A DNA stretch of 64,000 nt from Apostichopus japonicus (lineage: Eukaryota; Echinodermata; Holothuroidea; Aspidochirotida; Stichopodidae): positions 5,119,264 through 5,183,263 of the forward strand of contig NC_092583.1 of NCBI RefSeq assembly GCF_037975245.1, given 5' to 3'. A program made the position numbers and the translations under genes. Below the pieces are notes generated by a model, which saw nothing but the letters and a program-made list of their open reading frames with translations, searched no databases and had not been told where the DNA came from. This document shows positions 1-29,300 of the stretch, piece after piece (the stretch's first letter is position 1; every line of letters begins with the position of its first letter).

Positions 1-213
1 ACCTGCAAGCAGGAACTCGCGAAGAAGCCTCATTGGCTTATCAAAGCCGCAAGTGACCGAAGTCAGTCTCTTATATTCATAACATCCATGATTATGAATT
101 GTTAATTGTCAACAACTCTGTAACTGGACGACATACATTAATCTGGGAGTGACTCGAACCGGGGACCTTATGGTTGAAAGGCACTGGCCGTTAATCACTG
201 AGCTAACACTCCT
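1..213 (-). mobile_element. tRNA-derived SINE, family A, copy 1
   Basis: Read on the minus strand this begins with a tRNA-like head at 213 (GGAGTGTTAGCTCAGTG), has an A box (TAGCTCAGT) and a near-consensus B box (GGTTCGAGTCA), and continues into a non-tRNA body ending in GCTTGCAGGT at the window edge. The same head and body recur at 61010-61232, and most of the body at 47056-47226. The acceptor and T stems do not fold as a full tRNA, so this is a SINE and not a tRNA gene. The element may run past the left edge. Confidence 0.85.
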
Positions 214-3200
214 AGCTAACATTTCCACGGCTGTGGATAGCAGCAGACGACGAGACCGATTACAATCTGATACAAGGCAAAACAAAACAGCTGTATTCAG
301 AACCAGTTGTAGGAATATAGCTAACGAACTACACTAGGGAAGGAGCCAGGTAACAATGTGTCCCACAGGGATCTCATCACATCTGTTCGAAATACCTAAA
401 TCTACAGTATTTAGTTATTTGAGTTGCAATTGGGTCTTTCCGTATTAGCGAACCTCCTCTCACCGCTGTCCTTACTTCTAGGCTCCTCCCTTCTCTCATA
501 ACTCTCCGCGAAGCAGATATTTCATTTCCATGTTCACCCATAGCACGCTTCAAATCTCTGTATATGTAATATTCCAATACAAGCAAACATATGAGCTGAA
601 ATTGTCTCGTTGCTCATTTGAAGAACGAGGCTGATTAGAAACGGCAAAGGAGCTGAGGTTATTTGGGGGTGGGTGGGGAGGGGCAGTCTTCAGGGGGGGG
701 GGTTATGTGAGTTAGCTTTAACGGAGCAAACCATAAGTCCTTCCAAGGAAATGGATCCCGTGTGAATTCCGTATATACCACAAGTCCTAATATTTAAATA
801 TTTCTTCAACGGGTATTTTTTCAACAACATGACACTTTTTAATTACAAAAACAGGAAAGGGTACGTTTCTTTCGTAATTATGCATATAGAGACACTGAGG
901 TTTTTCTCAAAGCTTACGGGAACGTTCCGTTGTGTCCCTCTCCCCTGGCTCCGCCGCCGGTGACGATAATGGTTTGCGAGCATATTAGCGTGCCTAGAAA
1001 CGTCAACCCTTGGTAAATTCGCTTCGCTTTCTTAAAAGTCGAAATATCGTAACGCAAAATTCGAAATCTCAAAACGTCCCAATTCCGGGCCATGATAGAA
1101 AACAACGCGGTTTCAACATTTTGTTCCCGGGGATCAATGAAGGTCGAAGATAATGGAGTTACCGATATTTGCATTGATGAATGGTGGATTGTTTGCACTT
1201 TTAAACATTTAAATACCGAAACAATTCGACCTTTAGGCTCACCGTTGTTTGATCATCGGCGAGTTGCTTAGTGCCGTAAAGCTTTGTAAATATATACTGA
1301 ATGCAACAGAAGAGAAGCTCCAGTGAACTATAGATGATTGTCACAATCATTCGAGAAAAAATATAAAACCCATCTGGTTCCATCGTGACCGGTAACTGGT
1401 AGCTGCAGATGTGGTGTTTTTCTCATATTTTACATACATTTCGTAACAGGACAATAAACAACATCAATTTGTGACACGTGGAGACGATGGTTGTCAGAAA
1501 AAGGTAATATAGTATATAGTAATAAACTGTATTTGGTAGAAAATATATATATGTATTTTATAGCATCTGCCACTAACTATATGTTTTAACACAGTTGTAT
1601 CCAACCAATGAGTTTTTAGAGTTCGGGGGAGGACCACCAAACCCCACAACATAGGCGTCGGTTTCAATGATCATCACAGTGCAGTCCCCTCCATTATTAA
1701 ATACTTCATTTCGCCCTCTGGCCCTTCCACTAAAATTGATCCTCCTATCTTACGAAATTAAGAATTCCCTACCCCTCCCCAAAGTTCCACACCCCTCCCC
1801 ATCCACAATTGAATCCTGTGCACGCTGCTTTTATCAGTATCTTAGCTTCGTGATCAGTTACGGTACGTGATTGAAAGCGCAAACATAAACACTTGAAACT
1901 AAATTGTGTACTATACGCAACGTAATAGTGAAGTAGTTTATAGGCCTAGTCAATTTGTAAATGAATTTAATATGCACCCAAAATATTGTTTTATAGCCTA
2001 CGTGACCTTTACATACGAGAAACATTAAGTAATCCGTTAACTTATTATTTCCCGGTGTTGTTTCCATGGACCAATTAATCCAGTCGAACCATATATTAAC
2101 TCGATGCAATCATATAAATATCAAATATTGATATAGCGATGGATTGCTGTCTCAAGGGTAAGACTAATTGCTACTCATTGAAAAAAGAGAATCTAATTAG
2201 AAAAAGCCATTAATAACTATCTTGACAATACAGTTTAATGCATATAATTAAAGTCGGGTCCTGAGTAAAAGGAGTAAATTAATCTAACCTTCACAGCCGA
2301 TAATTATTCAAAACGCACACCGTCCATATTTGATGCGCTTGCGCATTGTAAGGAAAATACAACCAAGCCAGAGTTTGAAAGATAACTTGAGAGTATGATC
2401 TATACAATATTGTTAGCACATACATATACCAGAGATGGTGCATTACATGCAAGTAAGGCTAGTTCTGTAGAAAATATTCCCAGAATGAGTGGACGGATGG
2501 AAAATCTTGAATATTTGACGTATATATGTGTGTGACGTCACCGCCGGAATCATGCTTCCCCGATGTTTTGTACATTATAAGTAGGCCTATACTGGATATA
2601 CATCTTAAATATTTATGACGCCTTGTTACGTAGAACCGTTAATGTTTTGTTTTATTATGTGACAAAAAGACAGTTGCAGAATTATTCAATATTGCAAATA
2701 TTGTAACCTGCAGGCAAGATATGAATTCGCAGCTTTGAATATTGATATACCATGGCATAAAACGTATGTAATCACTTGAAATACTCGTTCGCATTGTTAG
2801 CAGGTGTGTCTATACGCTTCAATCCAAAGATGCGTTTAGAATATGAGACATTTAAGAAACCTTTAACTTGCTCCGGAATGCTCTCCATGCATGCATGTGA
2901 TAATTGCGACTAATTTCTCGATATAGCTTCACATTCCTACGTCATTAAAAATTTAACATCGTGTCTTCAATTTACACGTTATTCATTCCACCGTCTTACA
3001 TATTGTTTGTATTCAATTTAACTCAGAGCTTTATCGTATGCAACCGAGCCAACATATATAGCAATGGCCAAACAATAATGCTCGCAGCCACGTTCACAAT
3101 GCACTTAGTATAAATTTGACAATAGTGCTAAGAGTCACGTTGAGTGTTCTTACTGGAGACAAAAAAAGAGCTATTTTTAATTTTCACAGCATTCTTGAGC

Positions 3201-3268
3201 CAAGCAAAGAAAGGAAATTAAAAGTGAATAAATTAACAGCATATGAACTGAAGACATTTACCGCAAAG
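214..3268. other. Upstream intergenic / 5' flank of the ankyrin gene
   Basis: No exon is recognised here. The stretch is AT-rich with a poly-G tract near 695 and short TA runs near 1545. The final 250 bases lead into the first coding exon: a TATA-like CATATATA lies near 3053, about 215 bases before the chosen ATG. Small reading frames near 149-337, 914-1198 and 1201-1383 have no splice context or recognisable peptide. Promoter assignment is tentative. Confidence 0.4.
2533..2540. promoter_or_regulatory. Perfect CRE palindrome
   Basis: TGACGTCA is the full palindromic site bound by CREB/ATF bZIP factors. It lies about 735 bases upstream of the ankyrin-gene ATG. A second perfect copy lies in intron 3 at 11897-11904. 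An 8-bp match can occur by chance, so function is not shown. Confidence 0.3.
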
Positions 3269-19752
<16,484 letters not shown>

Positions 19753-20155
19753 CAGAGCTTTATAAATGGACTAAACAAACGCCTCAACGATGTAGAAGCT
19801 CAGCTAAGCTTCTACTGTATTTGAGAAATTTGTTTTCAATATAGCACTGCACCATACTTGACCATGACGTCACCACGCTGATTCAATGGACAGTCATTGT
19901 TTTACAAGGGAGTAACGCATGTGCGACACATGATCATGGCATGATCAATAACCACTGTTTCCATATTTCAGAAATGTATTTCCCTGAATTGCGCCGATGC
20001 ATATCCACAAGTCCGGTGACATGATCACCCGAAATCGACTGATTTCAACTGTTATTAGCCCTTATTACTGAAAGGTGTATGCGAAACGTCCCTTAGTTTT
20101 TAGTCCCTGGAAATTTTCCCGATATGATCGTATTCCAGGAAATAACCTTATTAAA
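19753..20155 (+). other. Probable 3' UTR with hairpin
   Basis: After the stop, GTAGAAGCT (19792-19800) and AGCTTCTAC (19807-19815) form a perfect 9-bp stem with a 6-base loop. The first plausible polyadenylation hexamer is ATTAAA at 20150-20155. The true 3' end is not known. Confidence 0.4.
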
Positions 20156-22589
20156 GGAAACACTGTCACGAACTTATTTTATGCAATGGATCGTTGTAGT
20201 TATTACTATGGATAAACTATGCCATTGAAAGAGGCCAGCAGTAAATGCACTTGGTAGCTTTCTTTCATGCAATAATAGAACGGGAAACATAAAAATAGTA
20301 TTCCTCTGCTAAATCTGCGAAAATGTTCTGGATATCACGTTTGGATTATGCGGACCCAAAATTGCTCACGAAAAATTGCTCCCATAAAATAATAGAACGA
20401 CCTGCAACTTGTTTACAATCGACGTACCACAGAGAAACGTTAAAGAGCAGAAATCGAAATCGGCTCCAACAATATAGGTCAATCTCACATGTCGTATTAA
20501 AACATACAAACTGTTGAAAAGTTCAAATCGCAGAACTACCAAGTGTCCTTTTACAGAGAATGACATCGAACTAGATCGGATATTAAATATTAGACTTGAT
20601 CAAGTCTCCCATGGGTGGAATTATTTCCGAAAATGATGGGGAAATTAAGATGGAAGACATTTTGCTACTCACACCAAAACACATACTGGTCATGAATACT
20701 ACAAAGTTGCAAAACATGATCATAATCATTGCATATGACCTGTGGCCTACATTTCATCATAACTGAAAAGTTAAGAAAGGCCTTGTAGTGGGCCAATCAA
20801 ATGTTATAGGCCTATCCACAACATTGCATCAAATCTGGACAAACGCTCAATAGGAGTCGCATATTTTATGTTTTCATAAAATGATCTCTGGTGACGTCAA
20901 ATGACCTTCAATTTTATAAAATATGATCGCATGTATGAAAACTTACCTCACCGAAACGAAATTTCAGCCCAAATCCCATTAAAAATGGTAGGCAATCAAA
21001 CACGGTGCAGAAAAGTGACAGAATTTCCTCAGAATCGCTATATCACTGCTGAAAGCTTTCAGCTTAGCTAAAACACGAGACTTATGGAGTTAAACTATAG
21101 GACTGACGACAAGTATCGAAGGAGGGGAAACTGCAGAATTGATGTGTTATGCTTTTTTAAGCTTGTTTGGTAGACAGGTTTCTGTTTTACACAGGGTAAG
21201 CAACTCAGTATTTTGTACATATCTGTAAGACAATTAAACATGTATTGAAACAATGTTACGAATGTACTGTTTTGTGTTACTGTTAAAGCGAGAAGCAATA
21301 GCAACTTGAATCCGGTTCACGTCTAAAGTGCGCGTAAGGTGTAAAAAGTCCTGAAATCGACCATCGAAGAAGTAAATTGGCATATGTCAATTTCTCATGT
21401 TGGACAAAATCGTAATATGTACGAGAAATCGGCATCTGAAGATTTCCCCACGAATGGTAATTTCTCGTGTTTCCATTGGCTAATTCAGATACTCAAGTTC
21501 TGATTGGAAGAAATCGGTTTATGCCAAATTAAATTGGCACAACGTCAAGTTAAATTGGCACCTGTCAGTTTCTTGTAATCTCATTGGAGGAATTTGTCAC
21601 ATGTCAATCCATAACGCTCTTGGTTGAAAAAAAGAACTGTCATGATGTGAAAGAAATTGACATTTGTCAAATTAAATTGGCAACTGTCAGTTTTTAAAAC
21701 GTCATTGGAGAACTTTCTGGTTTGATCTTGTCAGTTAAATTGAGTCAGCATGCAAATGCCAGCCACCGTTCCCAGTGATTGAAGTCAACAAAGGCAACAT
21801 AATGAAAAGATCACACATATAGTCAATACTAAACTGAGAACCTTTTTAATGCAATTTCATTCATAAAGGAGAATTTATTCCATGAGTATAATAATGGCGG
21901 AATAGTTAAAGAGCATAAATACATTTTGAAGCATAAATAAAGTACATCTTCATAAAGCTATAAACTAAAATTTTCAAACTGCTGGTAGAAGATTTTTCTC
22001 TCTTCAAGAGTAAAGTTGGCATGTGAAGGGGGCATTAGTGTCCTGTTCACAGAACTGTTATTTTAGAGATTGATCCATTATTATCTGCTCCCACCTTGAT
22101 GCAACCTTTATTTCACATCCCCACCCACATCTCCACCCACATGTCACATCCCCATCCACACAAGCTTCTACTACAAGGTGACTACCAATCTCTTTTTTAA
22201 AGACAAATGAAATAACACATAATAGTCTTTCTATCTTCCTCTCTTTACAAAACCAGTGAGCTGCTCACCATACAGTTTCACAAATGTTATCACATTATTA
22301 ATTAATTTATAATCCCAGCTAAAATACACCCCAATTTAATAAAGTTTATCATCTGTAATGGCTCCCCTTCATCAACAACTTCTAGGCTTTCTGAACTAAC
22401 TTTTTTGCCATGGTAACTTCGAATTGCATCTTTTTGGCAGTATATCATAAGCATCAATCCAGCTTTGCTAACTGAGTAGATAAAATAAATTGTAGGCTGA
22501 GTTAAAATCAGAAGAAGAAGCACAAGTAGCTATATATCAACATATGCATTTACTAAAGAGAAACAGTAGCAGAAGATAAAAGAAGCCAA
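20156..22589. other. Intergenic region between convergent genes
   Basis: No exon is recognised. A diverged tandem duplication of about 120 bases lies around 21550-21720, each unit beginning TTAAATTGGCA, then CTGTCAGTTT and CATTGGAG. It recalls decayed repeats. The rest shows nothing I can name. Confidence 0.4.
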
Positions 22590-22591
22590 TA

Positions 22592-25251
22592 GAGGGCGCT
22601 TTACTAATATCTTACACTTTAAAAAAAAAACACAAACAATTAAAAAAATCTTCCAAATAAACCCCAAAGTTATCATATCACCACCCTTAGCACCATAAAA
22701 GATTTAAAAACTAACAACACGAAAAAAAAAATCCTTGGAAATATTGACCTAATAAGATTTGAAAATAGATGTCTGAGATGACCATTGCAGTTTGTAGTTA
22801 TGGTCACATTGGAATTTATATTGACAGCAATCTTTCCATCTTCTAACAACAGCTACATGTATGTGTATTTTACACACACACATATAAAGAATTAAACCTG
22901 GAAGATTATGACACTATAAATATTCTATACAGCATAAGAGTCTGATAGTTTAATATTTGAATGGATAAATAATACTTTTCAAGTTGTCCTTTGACAAGAG
23001 ACAAAACTTGTTGCTATAGCAACAGTGGTATCACAGAACATCTAAAGTAACTACCTAGTCAATGTCTACAGCTGAATTCTTGAACTACACACTGTATATC
23101 TAATAATATTAAAATACTTCTCTGAAGTACTGATCAATACAGTGATGAATACAGAAATAATATGTCACTTTCTGTAAATATGAAAACATGCATATTAATC
23201 TCAAAAACTTTCAATTATGGTTAAAAGTAATACTTTCTTTCTATTCCGCTGGAAATATACTAAGGCTAAGAATTATAAGGGGTTAGTAGTTATGGAAACT
23301 TTAAATTCCCTGGAGAGATGGACTGACTCAAACACTATTTTCCTTTCATATTGCTCATTACACTGGACGTTACATTCCAGTAGCTGTGGTTTGAACACAA
23401 ACCACTGAAATATATATTATCAGTTATTGCACAATTATTTGATTAATATTGTATACTAGTGATTACACAGTTATTGAATATCATAGAAGAGAATACACAC
23501 ACTGGCTTACTAGAAGAGAGTATAGATCACACATAGATTACATTATGAAATAGTGAACACACTGTAATATCATGCAAAATACCAGCAATCATGGAATACA
23601 TAGTATGTTGGGGGAGATCGGGTGGGCTGGGGAGTATGCCTCACAAAAATTGATTTATCACATAGGATAAACAAAACACTTGCACAGAATAACTTTGAAG
23701 AGTTGTGAGGGGAGGGGCAGAAGGAGAGCATGGGGGGGGGGAGAATTGCCAGCCTTATTTCTTCGATTATCTTCTTTGCATTTTTTATTAATAATTTTTG
23801 TTGTATATATATATAACTTTAAGACCTACAGTAACTGTAACTGAGCCACCTTGTTCTATAGGGTCTGACACAATAATTATTTTCATGGTCAGGTCTGTTA
23901 GGCTGTTTTCAAAAATTATTTTTAGTCTTTCAAGATAATTTTCTGATAGATCCTTTTTCTCAAAGTCCTGTGAGACTTTGTTAAGCTGCTTTTTAAGAGC
24001 AAACAAACAAAAAAATCCTGATAATACAACTCTATTTGATAGGATAAATAAAGCAGTTGGGCTCTTTTGCGGTTTCCACCTCAAGAGCATCCTTAAGAGA
24101 CAATTAAAAGGAAAGATTGTATTTACAAGAGAAGCATTCCTCAACCAGACCTTTTAGCATGCTGCTTGTAGTCCAGCCCAGTATACAAGAGCATGTCCAA
24201 GGTAACTTGGCTCCTAACTGTGAGTTTATCTTCTGTGACGTCTTGGTCCTTCATGATGCCTTTCCTTGCCAGTCAGTCTTATAATTTCTAGATTATTTTC
24301 CCGTCTTAAAAGAAAACAAATTTCATTATTTGACCAGCCACCATACCTCACAACTAGACCTCACCATTAGCCTTATTTTTTGGAAGCATTTCGCCACTTT
24401 CGGCCAGTCCTCACAATCAACAAACCATCGTTCAGTAAGGACCTGACCAAATTCCAAGCTTCACAAGAAGCTAGAGTTCACGATCAGCTGTCGCTAACAA
24501 CAAGCCCTGACTATCTCCGAGTCCTCACAAGCAGGTACGACCTATAACAGGAAACCAACAGAGCATGTTGAATTCAGAGAAGAACTTACTTCTTGATAAG
24601 ACCTCACAAAATTTCTTACTGGGAGCTCAGCTAGGCGTAACTATTTAACAACAATCGCAGACAGACCATCGATGTCAGAAAGACAATCCAGACCTTGTAC
24701 AGCCTAGACACTCAATGGACAATACATAAATATGAGCAGAAAACACCTTTGAGTATAATGTCTATATCTGTGACTGATGTAAAATGGCTCATGATTGATT
24801 GATTATTTTTAGCTAGATCAATAGCCTCTTAACCATCTCTAACTCCAACCAAAAGAAAGAAAAATCCAACGATAGAAATGGAAAAAAAGCATGCATATAC
24901 CAAAGACTGTTACACCATGGATAAGATTATAGTAAGGTTTTACAAGACATACCTAATACACATATTTGTACATACTAAATTGTTGAATCAAATGTACCCA
25001 CCTGACAAATTCATAAAATATTCCCAAAGTTGCTTTCTTAAGTTATAGGTAAACAAGGCCATTCATATAGAATGTCCACTTAGATATTGACACAAATTAA
25101 CCTTATGCACAGACTAAAAGTACATTTGTTCACATGACCTTATCGACAAGCCAAATTGTATAAAATGTTATGAAACTTTGTGTTCATGCAAACGGACAAA
25201 TTAAATACGTACACTTCTCTTATAGAATAAACTTATGAGTAAAGCGCCCTC
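22592..25251. mobile_element. 2.66-kb inverted-repeat element flanked by TA
   Basis: GAGGGCGCTTTACT starts at 22592 and its complement AGTAAAGCGCCCTC ends at 25251. With flanking bases the inverted match covers 18 contiguous positions, then ATA after one mismatch. TA lies outside each end. The interior is AT-rich and includes one stop-terminated minus-strand exon-like frame (23788-23985). No transposase is recognised, so this is a non-autonomous or decayed DNA transposon. Confidence 0.5.
23788..23985 (-). CDS. Exon-like open frame of unknown identity
   Basis: A strong polypyrimidine acceptor (TTTTTTTGTTTGTTTGCTC, then AAAAAGCAG) precedes a 65-codon frame in phase 0 that ends in TAA. The peptide starts LNKVSQDFEKKDLSENYLER and continues LKIIFENSLTDLTMKIIIVS, then DPIEQGGSVTVTVGLK. 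Its mixed composition looks like real protein. I do not recognise it. It lies within the 22592-25251 element and downstream, in the same orientation, of the Slac2-like gene, so it could be transposon-coded, captured, or a further last exon. Confidence 0.35.
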   Translation of the reverse strand, partial: LNKVSQDFEKKDLSENYLERLKIIFENSLTDLTMKIIIVSDPIEQGGSVTVTVGLKVIYIYNKNY

Positions 25252-25253
25252 TA

Positions 25254-26289
25254 TTTGAGAAAGATAACAAATTTGTTTGTAGTTCATTGTCCAACACTTA
25301 CTTACCACTTATATAGGACTGAGGCGAGACGAGCAACAAAAATTGATTCAAGTGAATACCCATGGCTCTTAAAATGTGTTTTACGAACCCTGCAGAATCT
25401 TAACATGTACCTATTAGGAACTGAAGGAGGTATGAACTAAATCATGTGTATTTCGTTAGGTCTTGATCTCCAAACAAAAACAAAATAAAGAAAATATATC
25501 TATTTTTTTAATTTAGCTTTTGATATCAAACTTCAGAATTTAAAGTGATATAACAATGATTTGATATGTAATAAATATTTATCTGACATGTACCTTTAAC
25601 ATTTTGTTTATGAAAATATTCGTAAATTGTACATTTTGTGTGTTGTACCTTCTAAAGAAAATTGCAAATATGGATATCACTGAAAATATGCCTGTAATGT
25701 GTGTCATCAGGTAGAACCACTCAGAGGTAAGTGAGATTTGGCACATTGCAAGAAGATGTTAATAAATATCCATTTTAATAATAAAGATGGTTTTTTCTAG
25801 AATAATATATTGGAAGAATTTTCTTGAGGATAATGTATCTGGCAACACACCCATAAATAATATGAGTCACACTTTTCTCAGCCTTCTTCAGAATATAAAA
25901 GAATTTACATTTAAATTTAACAACAGAATATCCTTTCTGGTATCCTTTTCTCTTTGAAAGAAAAGGAGTAGGGAGAGTATTTTCAATTGTCAATGTAACA
26001 AAACATCTTCCCCGGTTTCCTTCTTAACTTCAAATGTTGGCATGGAAACTGGATTTTTCACGGTAATAATCTACAATGTCATGGGATCATTAATAGCGAA
26101 GGATTGAAAGCATTGAAACATTTTATATCCAACTCAAATAGGTTGCTTCAACAACACAGTTAGATAGTACCAATAGAGTGGTCAATGGAATACAAACAAA
26201 ATTATTCAGTTCGAAGGACACAGAGAGAGAAAAAGACAAGAATAGAAAAATATCTATTGCATTTCATGAAAGTTTCCCTTTTTGTAAAG
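25254..26289. other. AT-rich non-coding stretch
   Basis: No exon, repeat family or RNA is recognised. It would be the 3' UTR and 3' flank of the Slac2-like gene if the 26290-26382 last exon is used. Confidence 0.35.
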
Positions 26290-26382
26290 TTACTCGTCCT
26301 GTTTTCTAAAATTGGCTTCCACCGTAGCGGGTTCCTTCCAGCCATCGGGGTCAACCACCAAAATGAATGTACTCCGGTATTT
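26290..26382 (-). CDS. MYRIP: Slac2-like gene, alternative last exon 2
   Basis: A strong acceptor (TTCTTATTTCTATCCCCAG) opens in phase 0, as required after exon 32343-32452. The 30 codons encode KYRSTFILVVDPDGWKEPAT then VEANFRKQDE and TAA. The higher GC content and balanced composition, compared with surrounding DNA, favour real coding. It has no similarity I recognise. Use in place of 30506-30562 is inferred. Confidence 0.5.
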   Translation of the reverse strand, partial: KYRSTFILVVDPDGWKEPATVEANFRKQDE

Positions 26383-29300
26383 CTGGGGATAGAAATAAGA
26401 AAACCCAAAATGTATTACATGCTGAGAGTAGGTAATGACATTGAGGTATACTGGTACTATATAAACAATATACTTATCCAATCAAACCAGAAAAAATAAC
26501 AAAATAAAACAATTTCAGAGGAAGAAAATAATAGAAAGAATTGTCACTGTAAGACATGTAATTAGTCCTTCATTATTGAAAGTTGACTATTTTAGCTTTA
26601 ACACCCTAATGACTTTGCTCCCTGTATGTGTTATCTTTAACTCAATGAAATTTCTGAACATGAATTATTTATATAACAAACCTCACATTCTAATTCCCTA
26701 GAGCAAAATTGATCTGAAAGTCAAATGAATTTCCACTGTGGTCGAGAAATTAAATCTTGTGAAGAGTAAGATATTCAAATAAGCCAGATCCTTGAAGTGA
26801 ATGGGGATGGTGTATCTAAATAGATATTGCAACATCATACACTTTACAATGACAACAAAGTGCTAAGGAATATCAGAGAAACTCAAGGTGCCCACAAACC
26901 AGTATCTTCAAATGAATTGTGCTTATGAATACTCTAGGGTTGCTAAACAATTTTGTTCATATGTAATGTTTGGATGTATCAAATGAAAGTAGAAATGACC
27001 AAACTGTAAGATTCTTTCAATTTTGGGTTTGGTTGGTTTTAAGCGCCACCCATTTTGAGTTGCTAACCAGGAAGGCCAGTGTGAGAATGTTTCTCTCCTC
27101 TCGGTCATGGAAATTGGTCTGTTTATTGCTAACCAGTTGAAATGCTAACCAGGCGATGATAAATAATTGAATGGAGAGGTGTGCAAAACTTCACAAACTT
27201 ATTAAGGGCGTATGCTACATTATTACTCGTGCAGATGTTTGAACACTCTTCTACAATTCAATTTTCTGTGAACCAAGCTGGGAAAGGTATCAGACTTCTA
27301 CAACATGGACAAGCTGAATATAACAAGACAAAACCGTAAAGGTAATCTAACTAGAGTATTAAGGGAACTAACATGTTGTCAGAGAACTTGAGAAAGTGTT
27401 TAAAATGAGAAACAGCACATTGAAGAGACGAGGTGGCCCTATTGATATTCTTATAAGCATAGACCATGCTCACTTACTCACAGGCGAAATGATCAAGTCG
27501 GATGGACTTGTCACACAAGTCTCCGTTAGTATGGACTATCTTTGGTGGTGGAGAAAATGACCAAACAGAGAGTAGGGTGATGCATATCGAGATCAGCAAG
27601 CCAGTAGATTTGACATGAATACAGAACTGCAGCAAAAATTAGCCACACAGCAAGTTGAGTTTAAGTTTAACCCGCCACAAGCGCCACATTTTGGAGGTAT
27701 TTGGGAAAGGGAAATAAAATCATTAAAGAATGCTCTCAGGTGCTGTCTGAATGATCGAGTTCCTAATGAAGCAGGTCTCCAAACCCTAATTACTGAAGTT
27801 GAAGGAATGATTAACTTAAAGCCTTTAGGATATGTCTCTACGGATGTTGCCGATGTGGATCTGATAACACCGAATCTTTTGCTCATGGGTCGGCGAGACC
27901 CTACGTTGCCTCCCGAAGGAGGAGACCAGAAGTAGGAAACTTGGAGACAAAGTCAACTGATCATACAAATATTTTGGAAGAGATTTATAACTAAATATCT
28001 CCCGAGTTTACAAATAAGGCAGAATTGGTCAAAGGAATCAGAAAACTTGAGGAAAGGAGATAGAGTTTTGGTCTTTGACAATCAAGTTCAGAGGGGTGAT
28101 TGGCTTGTAGGGGATGTGGTTGAGGCTTATCCTAGTCAGGATGATAGTGTTAGGGTTGCAAATGTAAGGATCAAAGACAAACCTTACAAGCACCCTGTAG
28201 TGAAGCTCATCAAATTAGATCAGTGGAGATAAGTGGACGAATATTGTTTAAACTCAGGGAGATTTACATAATATTTGTTTTTTTTAAGATTTACAGATTT
28301 TTTAATATTTTTTTAATATTTTTTTAAGATTTTAAGATTTATTTAAGATTTACATAACATTTGTTAAAGTCACCTGATCTGATTCACATGAAGGATCCAG
28401 ATAATTGCACAAGTTTGTACTTAATGTTATCATAGATTTGGTAACTTATGCTGATATTTGAATAATGATGGCCAATCCCAATGAAGGAAAAAATGCCTTG
28501 ATGTGTGGCAGTAACTGGGGCAAAAATGGACATTAAGAAAAAGGAATTTGTGTTTATATTCTTGGAATGCAGCAAAACAATACGTTCATTTATCATAATG
28601 TGACACTTGAGTATAAAACCTGTGCAAATCCACCCCACCAGAAATAGAAAAATATGATACAGAACAAATTGGTATAGTATTTTTCTAATTAAACCACTGA
28701 AAATATACAGTTGTCATTCCAAGGCAAAACAAGAAAACTCAGTCTTTGGTTCAAACCTCTTAGAAGTTTCCAAAGTATTAAGTGCAAATGTCCTTTCAGT
28801 TAATTTGTTAAGACACAATGCAATTAACATTATGCCTACTAACTGAAGACATTAGAGTCAAGACGCCTTATTGTAATCATTCATTAAGCTTGAATGGTTT
28901 ACAGAACTGACTAGGAGTGTCATTACTCTGATTAATAATAACATTGTGTATTATCAAACTGAAACACTTGTAAATGAGTACTACTGTGATTAGAAATAGT
29001 TAATATTTCAGATAATTATTCAAGGTTAAGCTGCATGATTAGTAGCAAAGGGGTCAACCAAGTGATGGAAATAGGTACGAACTTAAACAAAATGTTGGAA
29101 TCACTTGTGTTTTCAATGAAATAAGAAGATTAAATTTCTGTATCACTTCAAATGATATCCTAGACAGTGTGTGAGATTTATGGCTCCTGTCAATGGTTTT
29201 CCAGCTCAGTGCAGACACTTGCCGTTATTTACAGAATGTACCAAGGATGAATAAATCAAGTTTGGTCTGTAATGTTCAAAAAGGAACTACGATGATCCAG

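Noticed and set aside
914-1198. 94-codon minus-strand frame
   Set aside because: No recognisable peptide and no splice or promoter context.
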